Positions 31,832-42,300 of a stretch of DNA of 64,000 nucleotides are shown one piece after another. This stretch comes from a virus. A model generated the notes under the pieces. The model worked only from the letters and a program-made list of their open reading frames with translations. It had not been told where the DNA came from and did not search any database. Each line of letters opens with the position of its first letter. Within the stretch, counting starts at the first letter, position 1. The translations under genes were made by a program, and so were the position numbers. The DNA is taken from IMG/VR virus record IMGVR_UViG_3300028197_001952, positions 1 to 64,000 of that record; one strand, given 5' to 3'.

Positions 31832-33261
31832 AGTTCTACTGATATAAAATAATAATTATCCATTTTTGTATCTGATAATAATTTAAATCTAACATTATCA
31901 ATTCCATCTCGTTTATAATCAGATTTTCCGTTTAATACTTTGTTATAAAAATGTAATTGATTTTTTCTTGTATCTGTCCAAGTCCATTTGTTTTCATAGA
32001 ATCCATTTTCTTTATGATATAACAATTCAAAGGTAGAATCTCTTCTCCATGGTATTGGTATTGACATAAAATCATTAACTTGTTGAATTGGTACTTTACC
32101 ACAATCCATAACTTCGGCAGTTCTACCTTTTCGGTTTCCACTTAAGTCAGGAATACTAGAATAAGTTGCAGTTTTCATATCATAACATACTTCAAGAGTA
32201 TGTGGTACAATATAATCACCAAATGCTTCTGTAAGACCCATTGATTTGTTTGTAGATATTTCCTTAATTTGAGCTTCCTCTAGTGAATGATTAAACATTG
32301 CGAAATAATCAACTGTTCCACCGAAAGGTCTTCTATTATTAAATTCCAATGAAGGAGAATCACCCAAGTACATCTTCTTTTCAGAAGCATAGTTTAATAA
32401 CTTACCAGGAAATTCAATTAAATCTATTAGTTCACCATCTTGATAAAATTTAATAACATTATCATCTTGATTTACAGTAACACATAATGTAGTTTGCTTT
32501 GGAGGAGATATGTTTGATTTTAAACTTATACACTCTTTATCGGTATTAAATACTTCAAATTTATATCTTTTATATGAATTATAAGAAAAACTTAAATCAT
32601 ATCCAGGAATACAGAAAAGATTATACTCATCTGATGGGAATCCTTCGTTACATTGAATTTCATTTGGTTCAAAAGAACATAATATAGTGTAGTTTTTTAA
32701 CCTAAAAGGTTTAGGCATAGTAACCTTACTAGTATATCCATTGAGTTCTAATGCAGCTGAAGAGTGTGAATTTAATGGTAGTTCTTTTGTGTTAAAATCA
32801 GTAAAGTTTTCCTTACATCTCCAAAGTAAATCATCATCCTCATAACCCCATCCCCAATATTTGTTAGAATACCCATTTATATGATAATAATCATTTATTG
32901 GAAACATAGTAACACCACCAAAATATTCATCAAAAACAATACGTTTCTGCTTTTTGTAGTGGTTTGATGTGAAATCAGTTGCAAGATGTGTAGGTCTATC
33001 TACTATCGAATAATCGACCTCTGAACTTGGTATCATGTCAACATCATGTAGTACTACATAGTTACACCCAAGTTCCTTAGCTTTATTCACACCTATGTTT
33101 AATAGAGAACCTCGATTGAACGGAAGTTCATCGGATTGTTCTACTATAATCAATTCATAATCTATCTTAGATTTATTGAAATGATTTTTTATAGATGTTG
33201 TAAAGTGATTTAGGTGCGTTCTACGATTCCTATATGGTACAATGATACCAAGTTTATTCAT
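31822..33261 (-). CDS. GT7-type galactosyltransferase-like enzyme fused to LamG (paralogue)
   Basis: The product has 479 residues. GT7 signatures are clear: VPYRNRRTHL at 8-17, FNRGSLLNIGV at 48-58, LHDVDMIPS at 71-79, FGGVTMF, and WGWGYEDDDLLWR at 136-148, almost the animal B4GalT consensus. A LamG-like region covers roughly 165-345 (ALELNGYTSKVTMPK, YLGDSPSLEFNN, FGGTVDYFAMFNHSL), and a tail includes DLSGNR and KSDYKRDGIDNVRFKLL, shared with the other fusion (DYKSDGIKQLKYELL). It is the first transferase of the long operon. The origin is probably duplication of a GT7-LamG ancestor. Confidence 0.87.
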   Translation of the reverse strand: MNKLGIIVPYRNRRTHLNHFTTSIKNHFNKSKIDYELIIVEQSDELPFNRGSLLNIGVNKAKELGCNYVVLHDVDMIPSSEVDYSIVDRPTHLATDFTSNHYKKQKRIVFDEYFGGVTMFPINDYYHINGYSNKYWGWGYEDDDLLWRCKENFTDFNTKELPLNSHSSAALELNGYTSKVTMPKPFRLKNYTILCSFEPNEIQCNEGFPSDEYNLFCIPGYDLSFSYNSYKRYKFEVFNTDKECISLKSNISPPKQTTLCVTVNQDDNVIKFYQDGELIDLIEFPGKLLNYASEKKMYLGDSPSLEFNNRRPFGGTVDYFAMFNHSLEEAQIKEISTNKSMGLTEAFGDYIVPHTLEVCYDMKTATYSSIPDLSGNRKGRTAEVMDCGKVPIQQVNDFMSIPIPWRRDSTFELLYHKENGFYENKWTWTDTRKNQLHFYNKVLNGKSDYKRDGIDNVRFKLLSDTKMDNYYFISVELWK

Positions 33262-33271
33262 CGATACTTAT

Positions 33272-33457
33272 TTATTTTTTTAGAGGTTTGATTGTACTCT
33301 CATACCACTCAGACATGTACCACTCTAATCTGGGACCCCATGCTTCTTTATCAATCTCTTCTACCCACAATGTAAGTGCATCTAAGGAATTACCGATTTT
33401 TTCAAGTGCTTTTACTTTTCTTTCTTCTAAAATTTGTGAAGTTTCATCTTTTGCCAT
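33272..33457 (-). CDS. Small helical protein, 61 residues, first gene of the sugar operon
   Basis: The product MAKDETSQILEERKVKALEK... is charged, amphipathic and probably two helices, with a Trp-rich second half (LTLWVEEIDKEAWGPRLEWYM). No function is recognised. It follows a TATATTTATA box and an unusual C/A-rich leader and precedes the GT7-LamG gene by ten bases, so it is the promoter-proximal gene of the sugar operon. Confidence 0.7.
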   Translation of the reverse strand: MAKDETSQILEERKVKALEKIGNSLDALTLWVEEIDKEAWGPRLEWYMSEWYESTIKPLKK

Positions 33458-33497
33458 AACGTAAATTAATTAATTGTTTTTGTTTTTGTTTGTTGTA

Positions 33498-33507
33498 TAT
33501 AAATATA
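33498..33507 (-). promoter_or_regulatory. TATATTTATA box before the 23-kb sugar operon
   Basis: TATATTTATA on the coding strand, 40 bases before the ATG at 33457. The leader between them is an unstructured A/C-rich run (ACAACAAACAAAAACAAAAA) with no Shine-Dalgarno, a style common in Bacteroidota. I see no similar box in a gap between this point and 10018, so one promoter may drive the whole block. Confidence 0.55.
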
Positions 33508-33514
33508 TAAATTA

Positions 33515-34363
33515 CTAAATTTTAATAATTTTTCTTGCTAATCTATTCCACTTTGAGTAATCGAAATGAAAATTACTTTCCATTTTTTCTAGCATAAATT
33601 CAGGATTGTTAATATCAATTTTCCAATCGTTAATCTGAATAGCCTTGTACATCTTTTTATACTCTTCCCAAAAGGAATATTTTTCTTCAGTTTCAGAAAC
33701 TTCTTTTAATCGTTCTAAAACGGTTGAATCCCACTTAAAGTGATGAACTTGTATAAATCCTTCACCTCTACCAATTGGGTATCTGAGAGGATGTTTAAAT
33801 CCCTTCTTACCCCATACATGAGATTTGTTTATGATTGCATAATGTTGACCAGGTGTTACATCCACCGAACCTTTCATTATACAAACTTTATTTGGACAAG
33901 CACCACTCATTGGATATCTAAAAAATCCAGCGAGTGGAAACTCACTCCATATATTAGTTTCTTTTGTCACCAAAGGAAACTCTCCGTTCTCTCCTATCCT
34001 ATCGAGAAAACCTCCTGTAATGAATTCCCATCCACCCTTTTCACAATCAGAAATCATTTCTCTGATTGGTTTGGGGTAAATATGGAATTCATCATCATCC
34101 GAAACCACCCACCATTCAAGGGGCTTGGTTCGTTTAATTTCGTTATATAATTGAGTTACTCTTTCCCAATTAAATTTTTCTTCTGTTACTACTTTATGTG
34201 GGGTTATTCCGAGGGATTTTATTTCATCTAAAATGCCATCGTTTTCATGTTGTCTATAAACAACAACATAAATTTCATCAACAATGTTTTTGTAGTGTTC
34301 CAACATATGTGGAAGCATTGTGATGTTATGACCAACAACTGTTACAAGATTTATCCTTTGCAT
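33515..34363 (-). CDS. GT-A glycosyltransferase, GT2/GT92-like
   Basis: The product has 282 residues. The N-terminal VTVVGHNITMLPHMLEHYKN matches the opening helix of GT92/GT2-like enzymes (hNExxxLxeWlxyH). The metal-binding strand is WWVVSDDDEFHIYP, and the acceptor side is GQHYAIINKSHVWGKKGF. The C-terminus has IQVHHFKWDSTVLERL, a common closing element. It is downstream of a methyltransferase gene, overlapping it by 13 bases. Together they form a short two-gene transcript with its own promoter box, so they may be regulated separately from the main sugar operon. Confidence 0.78.
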   Translation of the reverse strand: MQRINLVTVVGHNITMLPHMLEHYKNIVDEIYVVVYRQHENDGILDEIKSLGITPHKVVTEEKFNWERVTQLYNEIKRTKPLEWWVVSDDDEFHIYPKPIREMISDCEKGGWEFITGGFLDRIGENGEFPLVTKETNIWSEFPLAGFFRYPMSGACPNKVCIMKGSVDVTPGQHYAIINKSHVWGKKGFKHPLRYPIGRGEGFIQVHHFKWDSTVLERLKEVSETEEKYSFWEEYKKMYKAIQINDWKIDINNPEFMLEKMESNFHFDYSKWNRLARKIIKI

Positions 34364-35130
34364 TTCTGAATAAATGTTATTCCAGTTGATGATGGTCTAT
34401 TTCTAAGTATACCATTATTAAAAAAGTTGAAAATTTCCCACTCTTTACTTTCTTTTAATTCGGTTATAAGTTTAGAAGGTCCGTTTGAATACTCTTGGTG
34501 AAAATCATCAAGAATATCATCTGAAATAATATGTTCTTTTTCATATGATGAGTCGGTATCGTGAATTGTTATTATACCATGTGGTGAAAGTAGTGTTGAA
34601 TATAAGTCAAAATCATTCTTTACATCTTCATAAGTATGACCTGCATCAATATGTAAAAAATCTATTTTAATATCTTCTTTTACAAAAAAGTTATAGTATG
34701 CATTTTCTGTTGTATCTAATATAAATCTACAGGGAAACTTTTTTCTAAAATATGAATTTTTATCAATCCAATCTGTAAATCCACCAACTCCATTGGATGC
34801 ATCTACTAATATAGTTGTTCCACTATCACCCCATTCCATTGATTTATTACCATCAAATATTTCTTGCTCATGTAAATCAATTCTAGCTTGGGATATAATT
34901 CTTGGAATAAATCCCCCACCACTTCCTAAACATACACAAGTTTTTGCTCTCATATATTGTATGGCAGTATATATTAACATACCATCTCCTAGATGTTTAT
35001 CAGTAGCTCCATGAGTCCATCGATATTTAACAGGAGTTAATTCATCATATATCTTACCATTAACATCAATAGATTCTATTCTATTATTGGTAAAGTATTC
35101 TTTTATAAGATTGTAGTTGATTATACTCAT
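34351..35130 (-). CDS. Class I SAM-dependent methyltransferase
   Basis: The product has 259 residues. TCVCLGSGGGFIPRII (about 64-79) is the SAM-binding glycine loop. IKIDFLHIDAGHTYEDVKNDFDLY followed by LLSPHGIITIHDT is typical of the Methyltransf_24-type subgroup found in sugar-modification clusters. It probably methylates a sugar or a cluster product. A TATATTTATA box lies 14 bases before its ATG at 35130. The downstream gene is a glycosyltransferase. Confidence 0.82.
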   Translation of the reverse strand: MSIINYNLIKEYFTNNRIESIDVNGKIYDELTPVKYRWTHGATDKHLGDGMLIYTAIQYMRAKTCVCLGSGGGFIPRIISQARIDLHEQEIFDGNKSMEWGDSGTTILVDASNGVGGFTDWIDKNSYFRKKFPCRFILDTTENAYYNFFVKEDIKIDFLHIDAGHTYEDVKNDFDLYSTLLSPHGIITIHDTDSSYEKEHIISDDILDDFHQEYSNGPSKLITELKESKEWEIFNFFNNGILRNRPSSTGITFIQKCKG

Positions 35131-35144
35131 TATATATAAGTATA

Positions 35145-35154
35145 TATAAATATA
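35145..35154 (-). promoter_or_regulatory. TATATTTATA box before the methyltransferase gene
   Basis: The coding strand reads TATATTTATA within an alternating A/T stretch, 14 bases before the ATG at 35130 and in the 40-base gap after the GT-B gene. Confidence 0.5.
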
Positions 35155-35170
35155 TTAAACAATAAATTAA

Positions 35171-36364
35171 TTACGAAATATATGAATTAATATTTTTTAT
35201 CCAAGTTTCTCTATTATCAAAAGTAAGCATATACGTTTTTAGTTTAGCAAACTCGGTATATCTTTGTTGGTGTGTATCTTTACGTATCTGTTTAATACAA
35301 ATATCAAATTCATTTTTTGTTGATGCTCTATATTTGTAATCAACATCCTTTGCCCAATCTGTGTGAATGATTGGTAACTTACCATAATCTATTGCTTGAA
35401 ATATTGAATAACCAAATGGTTCTTTGAAGTATGCCCCATGGAAGATACCAAAATCCTTTCTCATGAAAGAATCAAGAATTTGTGGAGACCATTGATAAAA
35501 TTTAATATTAGGAAACGTATAACTAGTAGTATCTCTTAAATTAACAAAATCATATTTACCAGATAAAATAAATCCACCATGTCCATGCATCCAATGCATA
35601 CATTTTCTTGTTTCAGCTCTAGAAGCAAATCCTATGTTTTTAAAATTTAGATTTTCGTTAAATGAAATATTGTGTTTAAATTCATAAAAATTAGGAACGG
35701 AATAGGTGTAATTTGGAAAATCATCTGTAAGTTGTGTTGGGTTATTTCCTACCCAAATTCTTTTGTCAAATGATTGTACAAATTCTTTATAGAAAGCAGA
35801 ATCAACTTTTGTATTAAATTGTAATCTTTTTAATTCTGGCATATGTGTTAGAACTTCTTCCATTTCACTTGGATATGCATGAACAAATAATAATTTAAAT
35901 TTGTTTTCATATTTCCAAATGTGTTCTCTTTTATGATAATGTGAATGCAAATAATATATCTCTGAACATTCTTCTAACAAATCAGTTGTTATTTCATGGT
36001 CATCTCCATGAAAATGCCAATCCAAATCCTCTGGTAAAGATGATGGGTCAAAGTCAACAGGTCTTTTTGAATCAATTAATAATTTCCAATGTTTTCTCCA
36101 TTTAATTCCTTTCCAAATATTTTTTATAAAATGATTTGTCCAAATATCAGCACCACCTTCTATAGTATTACCACAACCAGTAGTAATCATTAGTTTCTTA
36201 CCCATTTTTTTACCATCGGTTGGATTTCTTAATCTTTCTTCAAATGGAAGTTCATTATTAATTTTTGAAACCAACACATCAGTATCTATAAATTCATCTG
36301 AGTTTATTAGGTAATTTACTAACGAAGATGTTAGTTCTTTTTTTTCTTTTTTATATAACTTCAT
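35171..36364 (-). CDS. GT-B glycosyltransferase, GT4-like
   Basis: The start is taken at the ATG at 36364, 11 bases after the stop of the giant fibre gene; a TTG at 36385 would lengthen it but overlap. The product has 397 residues. LMITTGCGNTIEGGADIWTNHFI is the N-terminal donor/acceptor loop. The C-terminal donor site shows FGIFHGAYFKEPFGYSIFQAIDYGKLPIIHTDW, the E-x7-E-like GT4 pattern (EPFGYSIFQAIDYGKLPI). It may add sugar to the fibre encoded just upstream in the same transcript, or to the host surface. Confidence 0.8.
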   Translation of the reverse strand: MKLYKKEKKELTSSLVNYLINSDEFIDTDVLVSKINNELPFEERLRNPTDGKKMGKKLMITTGCGNTIEGGADIWTNHFIKNIWKGIKWRKHWKLLIDSKRPVDFDPSSLPEDLDWHFHGDDHEITTDLLEECSEIYYLHSHYHKREHIWKYENKFKLLFVHAYPSEMEEVLTHMPELKRLQFNTKVDSAFYKEFVQSFDKRIWVGNNPTQLTDDFPNYTYSVPNFYEFKHNISFNENLNFKNIGFASRAETRKCMHWMHGHGGFILSGKYDFVNLRDTTSYTFPNIKFYQWSPQILDSFMRKDFGIFHGAYFKEPFGYSIFQAIDYGKLPIIHTDWAKDVDYKYRASTKNEFDICIKQIRKDTHQQRYTEFAKLKTYMLTFDNRETWIKNINSYIS

Positions 36365-36375
36365 TAATTTTGTTT

Positions 36376-39300
36376 TTAACCACAATATAGAAAACCATAT
36401 ACTCCTTCTGATTTTCCTTCTGAATCAAATGTTACATCTTCCATTGCTTTTGCAACAGTATAAGAACATTGTGATTGTCTTTCTTCGTACTGAGGATTAT
36501 TATCTCCATCAAATGAAGTAATTACAAATTCTGATGGTTGTTTCATTAAATATCCTTCAGTATCAGAAGAACATAATAAATCACCTCTTGAAACATTCCC
36601 ACCTTGGTTACATACTTTAAATCCTTCTAAATCTTTAGAGTAACTATCCCCAATCGATGCAACTTTCCAAATTGTTTTTGTATCTCTCTCATTTTCTGGT
36701 AAAGTATTACCAAATGAATCCTTATATTCATCGATAGAACCACTTTCAGTTGTTTTCCATAAAATACCAAGAACATCAGTATCTTTTAAACTTGTTGTTT
36801 TTATTATTTGATTATTAGAATCGAATTTAACTAAATCACCTACTGATATACTTACACTATTTAATTTTAAATACTGGTGACCTCCTGTAAATTGTTGTAT
36901 TAAACCAATGTCAGTTGCGTTGGATGCAACTGCTGTTCTAGTTGTAGCAATCGAGTCTGAACCAAATCTAGTTGATTCTTTAAATTTCGCGCCATTTCCA
37001 TCAATTTCAAAAATAGTACTAAATGCACTACTACGTGTACCATCATAAAATTTAATACTAGATTTTATCCTCAAACCATCAGTTGCATCAGGGGAGAATA
37101 CATCACTAAAAGGTGAACCACCAACTTTAGCAGTAGTACCAAATGATGCAACACCTGAAGAACTTATATTAAAATCTGGTGCTGATATGAATCCACCATT
37201 ATTAATTGTCATACCAGTAGTTGTATTAGCTCCATCACTCCCACCATCTAGATTGGAGGTCGATAATGCACTTGCACTAAGTGTCCATCCACCAATTGTT
37301 CCTCCGGTTGATGTTATATTACCAGTAGAAGCAACTTTGAATACAGGCGTTTGTCCACCGAACTCTATTGTACCATTAGATAAATCAATTCTACCAAGTG
37401 CAACACCTTTATCATCAACATTAGCACTACTAATAGTTCCTGTTGTTATTGCACTACCATTGATTGCAGTTGTATTAAAAGAACCACTTGCTCCATCACT
37501 CAGAGTAGAACCGCTGAACGTTACTAATCCGCTAAATCCTATTGCTTGAGTAGCTGAACCAAATGAAACACTTGCTACTCCACTTCCAGCTGAAGTTTCA
37601 GTTGCGGTATAATCAGCGTACCAATATACATTAGAATTACCCGCTTCATATAATGGTGTTGCTGTACTCCAATTACTTGTAAGTCCTGTAAAGGTATTTG
37701 GAAATGTCATTGATGTTGCACTTACAATACCTGGACTAGTAGCCGAAGAAAGGGTGTAATTAACTCTACCTGTTGCGGTTCTTAATCCATTATCACCAGG
37801 ATCACCATCATCACCAGGATCTCCATCATCTCCTTTTGCTCCATCTTCTGCAAAGTTAGCAAATAACGCAGGTGTTGAGAAATTTCCAAACGTTCCATTT
37901 ACAGAAGTTCTTTGACTAACCCATACATATTTTTGAGTAGCTGAAGTTGTACCCGGAGTAGCAGCCCAACTATCTGTTCCGATTGCAGTTGGTGTATTTG
38001 GAGCTGATGCTGAATTATTAAGTAAGTATGCAAATTGAATACCACCACCTTCTTCACCAGCTTTTGATTTACTTAATGTTTGTGTTTTAGTGAAACTGAA
38101 ACTAGTTCCATTTAAAGTCTTACCACTAATAGTATATGTGATGGTTACAGAATCAGTTCCATCTACCATTGCTGAATGATTTGCAACAAGTGCATTATTT
38201 GATGAATCTGTTATACCACCAATTGTAATTGTTGTAGATGGAGATTGTGCCGCTGAAACTGTAAAATGACCAGCAGTTGTACCACTTGCATCATAATCCA
38301 ATGCAGTAGCTCCTTCGAATACACTTATTGTAGTTCCACTACCACCATAATCAGAAACAACACCTGCATCAGAAGCAGGTAATACATGAGCTTCGTTGGA
38401 TACTATTGCTGCTACATTTCCACTTCCTACATCTAATTGTTTTAAAGTAAAACTATCTGCAACACTACCATCAACCGAAGCTGCGGTATAAGTTACAACC
38501 ATTCCATCTACAAAGTTTGCACTTGTAACAGTTGCAGAACCACCACTTGAACTAACTGTTTCATCTGTTAGTGTTCCAGCTGTTTCGGTGAACGCACCAT
38601 TTGCCGTTAAGTTTTGTCCATTTGCGGTTAATACAATTGATGATGGAGTTAGTGTACCATCTTGTGCTTTTGTAAATATATTAGATGTTCCACTAAGTAC
38701 TACTGTTTTAGCATTATCTCCAGCAACTCCTTCTACTCCTTCTTTTGCTTTACTTATTGCTTGTGTTTTAGTGAAACTGAAACTAGTTCCATTTAAAGTC
38801 TTACCACTAATAGTATATGTTAATACAACATTAGCTACAGAATTTGACATTGCTGAGTGGTCACCTACAACAGCGAAATCTGTATCTTGTGTTATAGTTC
38901 CAATTGTTAATGTTGAACTTGGAGATTGTGTAACAGAAACATCCCAATGACCGGCAGTTGTTCCTGCTTCATCATAATCTAAAGCAGTTGCTCCCTCGAA
39001 TACACTTATTGTAGTCCCACTACCTGCGTAGGAAGAAACAACACCTGCTGCATTTGCTGGAAGTACATGAGCTTCATTCGCTAATATTGCGGTTACATTT
39101 CCACTACCTTCATCTAATTGGTTTAATGTTACAGTATCTGCAATTGAGCTATCATCAGAATGTGCAGTATATGTTACAGTCATTCCATCTACGAAGTTTG
39201 CACTTGTTACAGTTGCAGAACCACCAGAAGTGTTTTCTGTTTTATTTGTAAGTGTTACTGAAGGTGAAGTGGTAAATGAACCTTTTTTAGTTAAGTTTTG

Positions 39301-42300
39301 ACCATTTGCAGTTATTACGATTGATGTTGGACTTAAAACACCAGCTCTATTTTTTCTAAATATTGGTGATGCTGAAGTTAAGGTTATTGTTTTGGCATTT
39401 GTACCAACTACTCCTTCCCTTGCTTTTGAAAAACTTTGAGTTGTTGTACGTGTGAACGCTTCCCCTCCAAGTCTTTTTCCTGATATTGTATAAGTTAAAA
39501 CAACAGAATCAACACTCATTGCTGATGGAGCTGATATTGTTGCAAGTGTTGTTCCGTTACCGCTAATCGTTCCTTCTGTTAGTCCCCCAACATCTTCTAT
39601 AGTAATACTAAACTCTCCGTTTGTAGGTGTTCCTGTTGTAAACGTGAGAATATTACCTCCTTCATACACTTCTATTAGAGTTCCCCCTCCAGTAAAAGAA
39701 CTTATGGCTCCAGTTGCAGTTGCAGGATATGTGTGAGATGAATTAGAATTAGTTATTTGTATTGCATCTTGTCCTGCTCTACCCTTGGTAATACTTTGTT
39801 GAAATGAACCACTAAATAATTCTCCATTTAGTTTTTTACCTGCATATGGATATGAAATATTAACTGCATCAGTATCAAGTGCCATTGCCGTATGGTCTGC
39901 AACTACTGCGTGTTGTCCACCATCAGTTATAGTACCAACTGTTACCTTACCAGTAGGAGTAACTACGGTTGTTAATAAATCCCACTCACCATCTCCGGTT
40001 CCTGATGGTACATATGAAAGTAATTGTGCTCCTTCAAATATACTTAAATCTGCTCCACTATTAGAAAAATCTGTAACTGAACCGGATGCATCTGCTGGAA
40101 ACATATGTGATTGGTTTGTATTTAAAACAGTCAAACCATCTGTTCCTGTATCTACCCTAACGATTGATACATCATCTTGAAATGTAGTACCATTTTCAGA
40201 ACCACTTACACTAATTACGGTTTGAACCGTATCTGACATTTCTGAAGATGCTATGGTTCGTGTTGCACCACTTCCACCTAATGTAATACCATTTGTTGCA
40301 TGAAACGATAATGATCCTGAAATATTATCTTTAGCTGCAGTAATGGTTATACTAGATGGAGTAATATTACCATCTTTTCCTTTTATAAAAACTTGTCCTG
40401 ATGATTGTAGTGAAACCGTTTTTGCACTAACCCCATCTTCTCCATCAGAAATAATATACCAAGTTTCGTTAATTGTATTTTTTTGTTGAGTTCCTGGGTC
40501 TGTAAATACTGCAGTTACATTTATATCTTTGGATGCATAAGCATTTCCAAATGGTATATTTGTTGAATCACCATCTGCCGCTGTCATTACTATATGACCA
40601 TTTCCACTTTGTCCAGCAGCAGGACTTGCAATTGTTAAGTTATCTAAAGGGTCATTAAAACTAGGTGTAATTGTTGTGGATAATCTATACTCACTACCAG
40701 TTGTATCAAAAAATATTGCGGTTGCGGTTAAGGATGCTGGATCATATGATGAACTTCCTACCAATCTTCTTGTAACTTTACCATTAGATGCTACAAACGA
40801 ACCTCCACCAAGACCATCGGTAACATCTACCAATGCTATAGTATCAAGCAATGTTCCATCATCTTTTCGTAAATGATATGTTGCTTGTCCATTTATTGCA
40901 CTACTATTAAGAACTGGATTATAAGTTACTCCATTTCCACCATCACTTGTTCCTAATAATGAAGTAGTAAGAAGAGTACTTCCACTATAAATTTGAGCAT
41001 CTCCTTGAGAAGAACCACTCACATCAAATGAACCAGTTCCATCAATACCTTGTACTTGTAATTCTAAAGTAGCCGTAGGTATATGTGATCCCAACGAAGG
41101 TTTATTACTTCTTCCTGCATTTTTTATTTGTGTACCTCTTAATGGTCTAATAAAAAATGTTGGTTTTACATCTTCTCCAGGTTTTACAAATATAATACTT
41201 TCAGTATCCGATGCTATTTCTGTTGTATTATCAAGTGCCTCAGAAACACCAACCCTAAATGAAAGTGGTGTACTTATAAAATTAGCTGGTGGTGTAAATG
41301 TTGTAGTTTTACTATTAGCAGTAGTTCCATCAGAAAATGATGTTTCATCGGTAAAATGTGATCCTCCACCTGTAAATTTAAAATGTGCATTTCTAAAATT
41401 AGTAGAACTTGCAGATATAGTTACAGAAGATGGTGATGGGTTTGTTCCATTTGCATCATACATAATAGAATTATCACTAAATGATAAACCTACTTTTTTT
41501 GATGGTGAACCCTCTGAAGCAACCCCAACTAAAAAATTAATTGTTTTTCCTGTAAACTCAGTTCCTTCTGAATTTGTTAGAGATAATGTGATAACTCCAC
41601 TTACTGCAGTTCCAGATGTTGGTGTATTTGGAGTAATTGTTCCATTATTATTATTTGTTCCATTTGTTACACCAGTAATTTTAAATTTATTAGCAGTGAC
41701 TGTTCCTGTTGTGTGTGTGAAATCTGTAGAACCTTGGTTTACACTAACACTTACATTCGATGGTGTAGTAAATGTAAGAAAATCGTACTCAGAACTTACA
41801 TTTTGAGTTTGTGGATTTGCTATTATTGTTGTAATAGGTTTTGCTTCTCTAATACGAGATATACTTGCAACAATATTTTTAGTACCAGATGTTCCCTCAC
41901 CATCTGTAAAGTTTACTGGAATAGTAATGGTTTCTGTATCAGATAACATATCATCCGCAGTATCACTAAATGTAATAGTATTTGATGATACCGTTCCACT
42001 CAATCCTCCACTAAAAGTAGGAGTTGAAATTGAAGTAAATCTATTAGTTCCACCCTCTGTTGCTTTTACTTCAATAGTTTTAGGTGATTCAGAACCACTT
42101 CCTACTGAATTTGCATTTATTCCTTGTGATTGTAAGTTTACACTTACCTCTACATTTGGAACTGCTTTTTTAGATTTTGTATAAGATACAATTTTTTGAA
42201 ATGATTGGGATGTTGCATTATCACCTGCAAGATATTCTATGTTTAAACTTAATGAACCACTATCGTGTTGATTTGGAAATGCAGATATACCATACTCTGA

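Noticed and set aside
37187-41946. Long plus-strand open frames opposite the fibre gene (for example 37187-37549 and 38588-38950).
   Set aside because: They are shadows of the Ser/Thr/Gly-rich minus-strand fibre frame, with no promoter, ribosome site or recognisable domain.
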